NCBI RefSeq assembly: GCF_037027585.1
Contig: NZ_JAXCLE010000006.1
Span: forward strand, 62,001 to 126,000
Direction: 5' to 3'
Source: Solibacillus ferritrahens
GTDB taxonomy: Bacteria > Bacillota > Bacilli > Bacillales_A > Planococcaceae
Length of the DNA: 64,000 bases
The position numbers and the translations under genes were made by a program. Below the pieces are notes generated by a model, which searched no databases, was not told where the DNA came from, and saw only the letters and a program-made list of their open reading frames with translations. Below, one piece after another: positions 15,910-24,032 of this stretch (position 1 is its first letter; each line of letters begins with the position of its first letter).

Positions 15910-16176
15910 ATGGATATTTTGATGTTGGATGGATGGACGCCTTTATTGCTAATCGGAATTGTGGCTGCAATAGGGATATTTATTACATCTCGTAAAGTTT
16001 CAAGAAAATCTATATTTTCTATCTCTACTGTAATAAGTCTAATATGTATTGTAGTATTTATTTATAGCATTATTGGCGTTGGTGGCTGGGAAGGAATGGG
16101 ACTTGGAATTATATCGTTTATTATTTTAGCGGGTATATGGATAGGTACTTTTATTGGAGTAGCCTCCAAGGTATAG
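15910..16176 (+). CDS. Small membrane protein of unknown function (88 aa)
   Basis: Three hydrophobic segments (about residues 11-26, 36-56 and 62-84) with short polar loops. The GWEGMGLGIISFIILAGIWI stretch is Gly-rich. No family is recognised. AAGGGGGAATTAA precedes the ATG at 15910. It is followed by its own terminator, so it is a one-gene unit. Confidence 0.65.
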   Translation: MDILMLDGWTPLLLIGIVAAIGIFITSRKVSRKSIFSISTVISLICIVVFIYSIIGVGGWEGMGLGIISFIILAGIWIGTFIGVASKV

Positions 16177-16227
16177 AGCTTCCGAGAGATTTTATTGATT
16201 ACGAAATTAAATATGAAAATTCATTTC

Positions 16228-16266
16228 AGGCACATTTCTTCAATGGAGATGTGTCTATTTTTTATT
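16228..16266 (+). terminator. Terminator after the 88-aa membrane protein gene
   Basis: AGGCACAT / ATGTGTCT stem around TTCTTCAATGGAG, followed by ATTTTTTATTT. Confidence 0.75.
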
Positions 16267-16366
16267 TAGTAGGAATTAGTAGTTATATATAATTTGCATA
16301 AAAATAAGATTTTCTAATGAAGTCTGTACTGCTTGGTGATAGGGTAGGGAGATTGAATTGTGTAAT

Positions 16367-16564
16367 GAGATAAATAGCGGAATGAATTTCCCTTATTTCG
16401 AAAATAAAATAAAAAATAGTAAAAATAAGGGAAGGGATTTCCGTTATTGATCTAAAAAACAAGAAATTCCACGATTTTATTTGAAATAACGGTAAAACGT
16501 TCCCTTATTTAACCTGAAAATGAGCTACATCATTTAAATAACGGAACAATCTCCCCTTATTTTA
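16367..16564. repeat. Four-unit composite repeat, copy 3 (inverted to copy 1)
   Basis: Four palindromic units of the AATAACGG...CCCTTATT form. Reverse-complemented, the segment follows copy 1 (525-719) unit by unit, including linkers such as GATGTAGCTCATTTT and TTTTTTAGATCAATAACGG. The surrounding 16177-16683 gap contains only this, the terminator at 16228 and the leader of the next gene. Confidence 0.85.
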
Positions 16565-16683
16565 GGACGGCATTCATACTTCAATAAGAAATACTTATGA
16601 ATTTTCATAAATAACCCATAATTTTATTTATATACCATATAACATATAATAAAATTACAGTCTTAATATTTAGGGGGATATAT

Positions 16684-17052
16684 ATGATTCTTGGATTACA
16701 TCATGCTCAAATTACGATACCAAAAGGTGCCGAAGAAGAAGGAAAAAATTTTTATTGCCATGTCTTACGGTTAGAAGAAATTAAAAAGCCAGATTCACTT
16801 CAAGGAAGAGGGGGCTTTTGGTTACAAGTTGGTAGTACACAGGTGCATGTAGGAACAGAAGATGGATTTAACAGATTATCAACGAAAGCCCATTTAGCAT
16901 ATGAGGTAGAAGATGTATCCTATTGGAAAGAATTATTAGTTGAAAATGATATAAAAATATTAGATTCAGTACCTATTCCCAATTTTGAACGTTTTGAGTT
17001 TAGAGACCCTTTTGGAAACAGAGTAGAGATTATAAGTAACACTCAAAAATAG
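16684..17052 (+). CDS. VOC/glyoxalase-family protein
   Basis: 122 aa with two beta-alpha-beta-beta-beta modules typical of the vicinal-oxygen-chelate superfamily. It begins GLHHAQITIPKGAEEEGKNF, where the first metal-ligand His is expected, and ends FERFEFRDPFGNRVEI, with the final Glu ligand in RVEI. AQVHVGT-like strands lie between (QVHVGTED). Members include glyoxalases, dioxygenases and antibiotic-binding resistance proteins; the role here is not determined. TTAGGGGGATATAT precedes the ATG. It is convergent with the next gene at 14 bases. Confidence 0.82.
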   Translation: MILGLHHAQITIPKGAEEEGKNFYCHVLRLEEIKKPDSLQGRGGFWLQVGSTQVHVGTEDGFNRLSTKAHLAYEVEDVSYWKELLVENDIKILDSVPIPNFERFEFRDPFGNRVEIISNTQK

Positions 17053-17066
17053 CTCAAGTAATAAAC

Positions 17067-17729
17067 CTATTTAAACGGATTTCTCCATTCCATTAAAACA
17101 CCGTAATTACAGGATTCTTCATCCTGCAAATAATTGGGTATGACCTGAACAGGTATACGTCCACAGTGCAGCAAAAAAGAGATGACAGCGTCCTTTATAT
17201 CGCCGTTAACTACTGACTGAACGTATAATTCTGGTGTAAGCTCTTTTTCATAACGATGGTAGCCGGGCATCCGACTTCCTCCTAATAATCTTTCCAACTT
17301 GAGATGGACGACTATATCATACATCGATAACATGAGCCATTTTCCTAAGCCTAACTTACGATAGCCAGGACTTACACAAATATCAACTACATAAAGTGTA
17401 TTGCCGTTTTGATTATGAGTTCTAATATAACCGTTGTCTGTTATTTCCTCCCATGTATGGTGCGGTTCATTCATATCAAAGTCGACAAGCAAGGCTGTCA
17501 TAGAGCCAGCCAGTTTTCCTTCCACTTCAATACACAATGCACCTTCTGGAAATAGTTCAGTATGATTTTTTAATTGCTCCGTATTCCACCATAATTCTTC
17601 GGGGAATGGAGGGGGGAAACACTCCTTTTGAATGCGGATTAATTCAGCGAAATCCTCTTCCCGATAGTTTCGAATCGTCGCAGGAAACGGTTTACTTTCA
17701 TTGGATACATATAACTCTTTATAATACAT
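17067..17729 (-). CDS. GNAT-family N-acetyltransferase
   Basis: 220 aa. It begins ATIRNYREEDFAELIRIQKE, the GNAT first strand and helix. The acetyl-CoA site is VVDICVSPGYRKLGLGKWLM (about residues 112-131), matching the Q/RxxGxG/A loop as RKLGLG. The long C-terminal part (about 150-220) with GYHRYEKELTPELYV is larger than usual and is shared with GNAT proteins of this subfamily that act on unknown metabolites. It is monocistronic on the minus strand. Confidence 0.83.
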   Translation of the reverse strand: MYYKELYVSNESKPFPATIRNYREEDFAELIRIQKECFPPPFPEELWWNTEQLKNHTELFPEGALCIEVEGKLAGSMTALLVDFDMNEPHHTWEEITDNGYIRTHNQNGNTLYVVDICVSPGYRKLGLGKWLMLSMYDIVVHLKLERLLGGSRMPGYHRYEKELTPELYVQSVVNGDIKDAVISFLLHCGRIPVQVIPNYLQDEESCNYGVLMEWRNPFK

Positions 17730-18015
17730 TGCTCCGCCTCATTTCCGGTTTGGATTAAGATCTTTGCGCAAATATTTCTAAGTTGTTGCACTCCGCTTTT
17801 AGTAAGTTTCTTCTTATTAATTACAGCATAAATTTATTTACCTCAAAAAAATTATCGCAAAAAAATACTTCATGAAAATAAAATATAAAAGAATAATTCA
17901 ACCCGAAAAAACCAAGAATATCTCTTAAAATACATAAAAATAAAATTTTTTAATCGGATTAAATTACAGAATATTCGATTAATTAACTTTTCCTAATTTT
18001 ATTTCATTTTTCTAA

Positions 18016-18044
18016 TTGTAACAAGCGATTCTTTGTGCTATCGT
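18016..18044 (+). promoter_or_regulatory. Candidate sigma-A promoter of the yjlC-ndh operon
   Basis: TTGTAA (18016-18021), a 17-nt spacer and TATCGT (18039-18044) are the best -35/-10 pair in the 400-bp AT-rich gap 17730-18132. The start point would fall near 18052, just before the candidate Rex site. The rest of the gap shows nothing else recognisable. Confidence 0.45.
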
Positions 18045-18060
18045 TGCTTAATGAATGGGA

Positions 18061-18078
18061 ATGTGAAAGTAATTACAA
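18061..18078 (+). promoter_or_regulatory. Candidate Rex operator
   Basis: ATGTGAAAGTAATTACAA matches 14 of 18 positions of the Rex consensus TTGTGAAWWWWTTCACAA. It lies between the promoter candidate and the yjlC start. B. subtilis Rex is known to repress yjlC-ndh in response to the NADH/NAD+ ratio, so position and gene identity support the call. Confidence 0.5.
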
Positions 18079-18132
18079 TTAAGTATGAACTTTCGTTAGA
18101 AAAAATATTGGTGTTGGCAAAGGAGAGTTATT

Positions 18133-18561
18133 ATGTCAGAAATGAACAATCAGCAGGTAGAAAAAGTGTCTGTTACGCAAGAACAATTAGACGTATTAGA
18201 CCAACTATTAAAGCCAGAGGTACAGGCTTCATTAACTACGTTGGTAGATAATTTACCGAAATTAGCTGAAATGACAACTTTATTAACAAAAGCGTATGAC
18301 TTCGCAACAAGTGTTGCAACAGATGAAACGCTGAAAAATGATACAGTAGCTGCAGTTACTGAAATGGCAAGTCCAGTAGTAGGAACGGCAAAATCTATTG
18401 CTCAAACTGCAATTGAAGCGAAAGACCGTGCTGAAGTAAGCAATGAAACAGTAGGTGTTTTTGGCTTATTAAAAATGTTGAAAGACCCTCAAGTACAAGG
18501 GGCATTACGTTTTGCAAACGCATTTTTACAAGTAGCTGCTGAACGTAAAGAAACAAAATAA
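18133..18561 (+). CDS. yjlC: DUF1641 protein, YjlC-like
   Basis: 142 aa, helical, no membrane segment. The DUF1641 core is visible as LDQLLKPEVQASLTTLVDNL and LLKMLKDPQVQGALRFANAF. In B. subtilis the DUF1641 protein YjlC is the first gene of the operon with ndh (yjlD), the same order as here, with 33 bases between the genes. DUF1641 proteins also accompany other redox enzymes, but their exact role is unclear. AAGGAGAGTTATT precedes the ATG. Confidence 0.85.
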   Translation: MSEMNNQQVEKVSVTQEQLDVLDQLLKPEVQASLTTLVDNLPKLAEMTTLLTKAYDFATSVATDETLKNDTVAAVTEMASPVVGTAKSIAQTAIEAKDRAEVSNETVGVFGLLKMLKDPQVQGALRFANAFLQVAAERKETK

Positions 18562-18594
18562 ATTGCATAATCTATTTATTGGAGGATATTGATC

Positions 18595-19782
18595 ATGGTA
18601 ACTAAAGAAATCGTTATTTTAGGTGCTGGGTTTGCCGGTGTATTAGCTGCACAAACAGCTCGCAAATTTTTAACAACTAATGAAGCGCGTATTACAGTCG
18701 TAAACCAATTCCCAACACATCAAATTATTACAGAATTACACCGTCTTGCTGGTGGAACAATTAAAGAAGGTGCTGTATCTTTATCACTTGAAAAAATCTT
18801 CAAAGGCTTGGATATTAACCTTGAAATCGCAAAAGTTAACAGCTTCAATGTAGATAATAAAGAAGTTGCACTTTCTAACGGCAAAACTTTACAATATGAT
18901 ACGTTAGTAGTTGCCTTAGGTAGCCAAACTGGATTCTTCGGTATCCCAGGCTTAGAGGAAAACTCTTTCGTATTAAAATCAGTAGATGAAGCAAACGCTA
19001 TTCGCGAGCATATCGAAGCTCGTATTAAAGCATACGCTAAAACTAAAGATGAAGCAGATGCGACAATCGTTATCGGCGGTGGCGGTTTAACAGGTGTTGA
19101 GCTTGTTGGTGAAATCGTTGACCACTTCCCGAAAGTAGCGGAGAAATACGGCGTGAAATTCGAAGACCTAAAAATCAAGCTAGTTGAAGCAGGTCCAAAA
19201 ATTTTACCAGTATTCCCGGATAACTTAATCGAGCGTGCGACAACTTCATTACAAAAACGTGGTGTTGAATTTATCACATCAACTCCTGTTACAGGTGTAG
19301 AAGGCAATGTTATTCAGTTAAAAGACCGTGAACCAATCGTGGCAAACACATTGGTATGGACAGGTGGGGTAGCACCACTTCCAATCGTAGGTGAATCTGG
19401 TTTAGCGGCAGACCGCGGTAAAGCGACAATCAACGATTTCCTACAATCAACTTCTCACCCAGAAGTATTTGTAATCGGTGATGCATCAGCACACATTCCT
19501 AACCCGGGCGACCGTCCAACTTATGCACCAACTGCACAAGTAGCATGGCAGCAAGGTGAAGTAGCAGGCTATAACATCTTCGCTCAAATTAAAGGTGCGG
19601 ATTTAAAAGAATTCAAATTCACAAACTCAGGTACTTTAGGTTCTTTAGGACGTAAAGACGGTATCGCTACAATTGGTGCTAACAATACTCAATTAGTAGG
19701 ATTACCTGCTTCACTAATGAAAGAAGCTTCAAATGTTCGTTATATGACGCATATTAAAGCGCTATTCGGTTTAGCGTATTAA
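18595..19782 (+). CDS. ndh: Type II NADH dehydrogenase (NDH-2)
   Basis: 395 aa, the usual length for Bacillus Ndh. This single-subunit enzyme passes electrons from NADH to menaquinone without pumping protons. The FAD-binding Rossmann motif is VILGAGFAGVLAAQTA at the N-terminus. The NADH site is IVIGGGGLTGVELVGEI at about residue 159. The FAD-closing motif is VFVIGDASAHIP. AQVAWQQGEVAGYNI is the quinone-side AQxAxQ region. The C-terminus is a short amphipathic membrane anchor. ATG 18595 follows GGAGGATATTGATC. Regulation by Rex is likely (see 18061). Confidence 0.93.
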   Translation: MVTKEIVILGAGFAGVLAAQTARKFLTTNEARITVVNQFPTHQIITELHRLAGGTIKEGAVSLSLEKIFKGLDINLEIAKVNSFNVDNKEVALSNGKTLQYDTLVVALGSQTGFFGIPGLEENSFVLKSVDEANAIREHIEARIKAYAKTKDEADATIVIGGGGLTGVELVGEIVDHFPKVAEKYGVKFEDLKIKLVEAGPKILPVFPDNLIERATTSLQKRGVEFITSTPVTGVEGNVIQLKDREPIVANTLVWTGGVAPLPIVGESGLAADRGKATINDFLQSTSHPEVFVIGDASAHIPNPGDRPTYAPTAQVAWQQGEVAGYNIFAQIKGADLKEFKFTNSGTLGSLGRKDGIATIGANNTQLVGLPASLMKEASNVRYMTHIKALFGLAY

Positions 19783-19789
19783 TTATATA

Positions 19790-19833
19790 GGGCATACTAG
19801 AAAGTTTATTACTTTCTGGTATGTCCTTTTGTT
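19790..19833 (+). terminator. Terminator of the yjlC-ndh operon
   Basis: GGGCATACTAGAAAG / CTTTCTGGTATGTCC, a 15-bp stem with a 7-nt loop, then TTTTGTTTT. Confidence 0.9.
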
Positions 19834-19905
19834 TTCGAATATTTTTTATATTTTTGTTAAAAAACTATTATAATGGAATAAAATGATTGATGAGGTGATA
19901 TATAG

Positions 19906-20529
19906 TTGAAATATTTTGAAGCATCCAACTCTTTATTTCTTTTAAACGAGCAACAGCATAACCAATTTTCAAAACTTGAATACTATGATTACTTTTATCA
20001 CTTAATCCATCCAGACTTCCATTCATTATCATTCGCAAATTTTAGTTTAAGTGACATTTGGGTTTACTATTATTTCGAGGAAGTACCTATTATAAATTCC
20101 GAGCATGCGCTACTCTTTTTATTGCGGAATTTTATGATGAATGAAGTCCTGATCAGTTCAAAATTTAAACGATTGAAGAAAACGACAATCGGGTCATATA
20201 CAAATGCCTTAATGGCTGCTGTTCTCACAGTGAATCTGTTTTTGGACTTTTTGAGTGAGTTGCTCGATGTACTGCCAAAAGAGGAATGCGACTTATACAT
20301 GAAATTTGAAAACAGCTCGAAGCAACTTTTCAATGATCGGTTTTCATCTTATGAACATTACCCTAAGAAACTGGTACTAATCGAAACAATGATTATTAAA
20401 AGTATGCGCCAATACTTGGAACAGAATGAAGCGACCTATACAGAACGGAAATTAAAAGTAATACGTTTTATGGATCAATTTACAATTACAAAAAGAGAGC
20501 TATTTGAATTAGTAGCTATAAAGGAGTAG
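19906..20529 (+). CDS. Hypothetical helical protein, first gene of an unknown pair
   Basis: 207 aa, TTG start with GAGGTGATATATAG before it. The sequence is rich in Phe, Tyr and Leu (KLEYYDYFYHLIHPDFHS, VYYYFEEV) and mostly helical. A hydrophobic helix around residues 103-122 (TNALMAAVLTVNLFLDFLSE) may be buried or membrane-associated. No domain is recognised. Its stop lies 15 bases before the start of the TPR-like gene, which has a strong SD in between, so the two form an operon. Confidence 0.6.
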   Translation: MKYFEASNSLFLLNEQQHNQFSKLEYYDYFYHLIHPDFHSLSFANFSLSDIWVYYYFEEVPIINSEHALLFLLRNFMMNEVLISSKFKRLKKTTIGSYTNALMAAVLTVNLFLDFLSELLDVLPKEECDLYMKFENSSKQLFNDRFSSYEHYPKKLVLIETMIIKSMRQYLEQNEATYTERKLKVIRFMDQFTITKRELFELVAIKE

Positions 20530-20544
20530 GAGGTCCGCGAATCC

Positions 20545-21879
20545 ATGGTAGAACGATTGAATACAATACATCAGCTTGAATTTTATCGATCACAACAATT
20601 TCCATCGTGTGAAGCCCAATTTGAGGCGTTTGAGTCAATTTTTACATACATCATTCAAGAGGGCGATATCGAAACAATCAATGACTTCATACTCTTGGAT
20701 AGTCAGCCGTTTATATTGTCGAACCATAATATGAAGTTGCTACAATGTCTAATAGATCAGGAACCTTATTTCAAGGACAACTTAAAAGATTGTTTAACCA
20801 TATTCTATTTGGTTATTGGTCATTGCTATTATTTTAGTCTGAATTTCGAACAGGCGAAAAACTTTTATAAAATTGCGAGTAGCTATGCACTCCAATCTGA
20901 AAATTACTCCTTGCTGTCAATTGCTATGAATAACTACACTTCAGCACAGAAGGAAGTTTTGCCGAGTGATATATTATGGCAAATGAGTAAACTCCCAGCA
21001 GTCTTTTTTAAGATGGGATCAGTAGATGATGAGCGGTACTTCATAACACGATTTATTGCTCATATTGAAATATCGCTCCATCTTAATAAAGTTCAGTATG
21101 CTGAAAGTTTATATAATAGCTATTTTACCGGATATGAAGTGGAAAAGGATTCCCGCATTGATTTACATATCCGTGTACTTCGGGGGAAAATACATTATCA
21201 AAAAGGTGAATATGAAACAGCAATAGAGTTGCTGCATGAAGTGCTAGTCGTCTGCATGAATTTAAAAAGAAATAAAGATTTAGTTCAGGAATGCTATACG
21301 TTCATTACCGACTCATATAGAATGCTGAATGAGGATAGCATCTCTCGGGAAATGGAGCAGTTTCATGCGCGGTTTTACCGAAAAATCGAAACTGACAAGC
21401 GCTATATGGAAAAGTATATTAAAGCTGCCTATAACAATGAGTATGAACAGGATGAACATTTCCTTTCTCCGTTATCGCGATTTAAACTTGCAGGAAAGTG
21501 TCTATTGAGTAATATAGACAATGATGGGCATACACTAGTATTGGTGGATTGCAAAATACTAACATGCGAAGAGGATAGCATTAATGACATTCTTTATTTA
21601 ATTAATGAAGAAATGATGAAGGAAATGAAACAGGCGATTATTACCAGCACAAGAATTGACGCCTCCACAATCGGCTATATTATCCAATTATCTGAACAGG
21701 TTACCGATGAGCTGTGTGCGAAGGTGTTTTCAAGAATCCGAGAGCAATATCCAAGGAACGGCAGCGCATTGGAGGCCATCTATTTTGCCTCGGTCAATAA
21801 TAAGGAAAACAACCTGACAAACTATCAGAAATGTCTCGATTTAGCATATGCGTATATATATTATGAACTTTATAAATAA
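20545..21879 (+). CDS. TPR-like helical-repeat protein of unknown function
   Basis: 444 aa, soluble. The central part shows tetratricopeptide-type helical hairpins, clearest at GHCYYFSLNFEQAKNFYKIA, LHIRVLRGKIHYQKGEYETA and IELLHEVLVVCMNLKRN. The layout is like the RRNPP peptide-receptor family (Rap, PlcR, AimR), but I see no N-terminal HTH. It is therefore closer to a Rap-like interactor or a diverged member than to a DNA-binding receptor. No small peptide gene of Phr or AimP type is evident next to it. AAGGAGTAGGAGGTCC provides the SD. Function unknown. Confidence 0.6.
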   Translation: MVERLNTIHQLEFYRSQQFPSCEAQFEAFESIFTYIIQEGDIETINDFILLDSQPFILSNHNMKLLQCLIDQEPYFKDNLKDCLTIFYLVIGHCYYFSLNFEQAKNFYKIASSYALQSENYSLLSIAMNNYTSAQKEVLPSDILWQMSKLPAVFFKMGSVDDERYFITRFIAHIEISLHLNKVQYAESLYNSYFTGYEVEKDSRIDLHIRVLRGKIHYQKGEYETAIELLHEVLVVCMNLKRNKDLVQECYTFITDSYRMLNEDSISREMEQFHARFYRKIETDKRYMEKYIKAAYNNEYEQDEHFLSPLSRFKLAGKCLLSNIDNDGHTLVLVDCKILTCEEDSINDILYLINEEMMKEMKQAIITSTRIDASTIGYIIQLSEQVTDELCAKVFSRIREQYPRNGSALEAIYFASVNNKENNLTNYQKCLDLAYAYIYYELYK

Positions 21880-21975
21880 CGTATCGTTTTATTTTACAAA
21901 ATATTCAAAAAATAACTTTCGTAATTAGGAATCTACTATTAAAATAATAGATAGAACACCAAAGGAGGTAACACA

Positions 21976-22617
21976 ATGCTTGTTAAACAAAAGTATGTTA
22001 AAAAGAAAGACGTAAGCTATGTTAAAGAAACTGACCTGATTTCAGATGTACTTGGTCAATTAAATGAGAATGGCTACCGATGCATTCCCGTGCTGGACGA
22101 AGCCGGCGAAAAATTTATCGGCAATATCTATAAAGTAGAATTGCTCGAACATAAATTAAAAGATGGCGATATGAAGTCACCGGTAAAGGTACTAACAGAA
22201 GAAGCCGATGCTTTCATTCATGAAAACAGTTCGTTTTTTGAAGTGTTTCACTCCATTAAGCAACTACCATACCTAGCCGTAGTTGATACAAAAGGCAATT
22301 TTTCAGGCATTTTACCTCATTCTAAAGTATTCGAGCTATTGGAAGAAGCATGGGGTTACAGAACAGGCAGCTGTGCGATTACAGTTGCGCTACCGGATAC
22401 GGATGGCATATTAATTAAAGTGCTAACGGCAGTTAAAAAGGTATGGCCATTACATTGTGTGTTCTCGATGGATGACGATACTACCTATTTGCGCCGTGTT
22501 ATCATGACTTTGACTAAAGGTGCTAAACAGTCTACAGTTGATGAGCTGGAAGCCGCTATTACAAAGCAAGGTGCGCGCATTATAGATCTTGAAATATTCG
22601 ATAAAGAGAATTTTTAA
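21976..22617 (+). CDS. CBS-pair plus ACT-like domain protein, candidate c-di-AMP-binding CbpA
   Basis: 213 aa. Residues about 5-125 form two CBS motifs (DLISDVLGQLNENGYRCIPV and SSFFEVFHSIKQLPYLAVVD ... FSGILPHSK). Residues about 135-210 form an ACT-like module (ITVALPDTDGILIKVLTAVK). This architecture matches the Listeria c-di-AMP-binding protein CbpA as I recall it. B. subtilis DarB/YkuL has only the CBS pair and is shorter. It would be a cytosolic second-messenger sensor; ligand binding is inferred. AAAGGAGGTAACACA precedes the ATG. Confidence 0.72.
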   Translation: MLVKQKYVKKKDVSYVKETDLISDVLGQLNENGYRCIPVLDEAGEKFIGNIYKVELLEHKLKDGDMKSPVKVLTEEADAFIHENSSFFEVFHSIKQLPYLAVVDTKGNFSGILPHSKVFELLEEAWGYRTGSCAITVALPDTDGILIKVLTAVKKVWPLHCVFSMDDDTTYLRRVIMTLTKGAKQSTVDELEAAITKQGARIIDLEIFDKENF

Positions 22618-22620
22618 TGA

Positions 22621-22658
22621 AAAAGCGATTCGTTCAAATAGAGCGAGTCGCTTTTTTA
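22621..22658 (+). terminator. Terminator after the CBS-ACT gene
   Basis: AAAAGCGATTCG / CGAGTCGCTTTT stem with a short AT-rich loop, followed by TTTATT. Confidence 0.85.
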
Positions 22659-22755
22659 TTGTACTAATACAGTAGAAATTAAATATTTAGAGGATTTTGT
22701 AAATTTATATAGAAATTAAAGTAAATGGGGGATTTATATAGAAAGGGGAGCTAAT

Positions 22756-23388
22756 ATGCATATTCAAGTAAAAGGGCAAAAGATTAAATTTAATAAAGTT
22801 GAATTGCTTGTACTAGAACAGGGGATTGAAAATTTATTCGTAAGTTTCGATAAAAAAACGTTGAATGAACTTACTTTGCAAAAAAAATACGAACATCTGC
22901 AGGAGGAAGCGAGCCGGCATGCACAGCATGTTATAGATTGGCCAGCTGGAAAGGCGTTAAAGCAATTAAAAGATGAGGGGAACATCTTTTATAAGCAATT
23001 TCTAAACAATTATGGAGATCTTACATATACACGCTTTATCGTCAACGGGGAAGATGAATTACTGAAGCAGAAAGGGATATATACAATTATCGTCAATAAT
23101 GAGCTTAAATTTTGCGGGGTTTGCGCACGGACCTTTAAAGAGCGCTTTAATCAACATATAGGTAATATATATGCGAAAGGCTGCTTCAGAGACGGCACGG
23201 CTACTCATTGTCATGTGAATGCGAATATTACGTTAATGCTGCCGGACAATGACGTCCATTTTGCTATTTATCCAATGGAGGATGAAAAGGAAATGAATAG
23301 CTTGAAAAATGCAATTATTAATCGATTTGAGCCGGAATGGAATTTACGTTCTAACAGAGATTTATACGAATTAACCTCAGTTTTTTAG
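22756..23388 (+). CDS. GIY-YIG nuclease-like protein
   Basis: 210 aa. The first 100 residues are charged and helical. The second half looks like a GIY-YIG domain: KGIYTIIVNNELKFCGVCAR gives GIY, with FCG in the YIG place. KERFNQHIGN carries the conserved Arg. Near the end FEPEWNLRSN has the Glu and Asn typical of the active site. YIG-to-FCG makes activity uncertain. It is a single gene with GAAAGGGGAGCTAAT before the ATG. A role in DNA cleavage or repair is possible but not shown. Confidence 0.6.
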   Translation: MHIQVKGQKIKFNKVELLVLEQGIENLFVSFDKKTLNELTLQKKYEHLQEEASRHAQHVIDWPAGKALKQLKDEGNIFYKQFLNNYGDLTYTRFIVNGEDELLKQKGIYTIIVNNELKFCGVCARTFKERFNQHIGNIYAKGCFRDGTATHCHVNANITLMLPDNDVHFAIYPMEDEKEMNSLKNAIINRFEPEWNLRSNRDLYELTSVF

Positions 23389-23514
23389 TTCTTTTCAACT
23401 CTCATCGATGAATTGTAGAGGTAATTTTTCACATGAATATAAAAATCAATCACTTTTCTCGTTTCATTTGCCTATATTAGTGGGAATAGTAAATGAAAAA
23501 GAATAGGATTGGTG

Positions 23515-23898
23515 ATGAATGTGGAAGCAGCATTAAAATATTACAGGCAAGTTCATAGTGAATATTTATGGCTCCATTTAGTAGTAGCAATTGTATTATT
23601 ATTTACATCCGTTTTTTGGTTTGTACTTCCTTATTTCGTGATTAGTTACGGGAAATATACGACGACAACGTTCCAGCAAGTGGGGATTTTAATGGGGTTA
23701 TATACTTTCCCTTCATTGATCGTTACTTTACATTGCTGGTTTATCAATTTTAAAGCGGCACTTCGATGGAAAAAAGAAAATCCACATGAATGTGTTTGGC
23801 GTTGGTCGATTAAATTTCAAACAATTACGATCTTCATCGTTATACTATTTACATCAGTCATTTATTCAAGTTTGCTGGTCATTGATATGATTCGGTAG
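23515..23898 (+). CDS. Membrane protein of unknown function (127 aa)
   Basis: Three membrane helices: about residues 17-40, 53-75 and 100-122. The loop between the last two is Trp/Lys-rich (CWFINFKAALRWKKENPHEC). No family is recognised. ATG 23515 with AGGATTGGTG before it is preferred over the in-frame TTG six bases upstream. It precedes the ccd operon but is separated from it by more than 130 bases, so it is probably independent. Confidence 0.6.
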   Translation: MNVEAALKYYRQVHSEYLWLHLVVAIVLLFTSVFWFVLPYFVISYGKYTTTTFQQVGILMGLYTFPSLIVTLHCWFINFKAALRWKKENPHECVWRWSIKFQTITIFIVILFTSVIYSSLLVIDMIR

Positions 23899-24032
23899 GG
23901 ATAAACCATTTCATTTTTCGTTTCACATATACCTCACACAGCTGTCAAAAAAAGTTCACATTAAAAAAGTGAGTAATGTATTGGAAAATTTGGTACGATT
24001 GAGGCATCAATGTGAAGGAGATTGAATGCAGC

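Noticed and set aside
18720..19307. 195-codon minus-strand ORF inside ndh
   Set aside because: It is antisense to a clear NDH-2 coding region and its composition follows third-position bias of ndh.
20545..21879. Idea that the TPR-like gene is a phage AimR receptor marking a prophage
   Set aside because: There is no HTH at its N-terminus, no AimP-like peptide gene and no phage gene nearby; the surrounding genes are chromosomal core genes.
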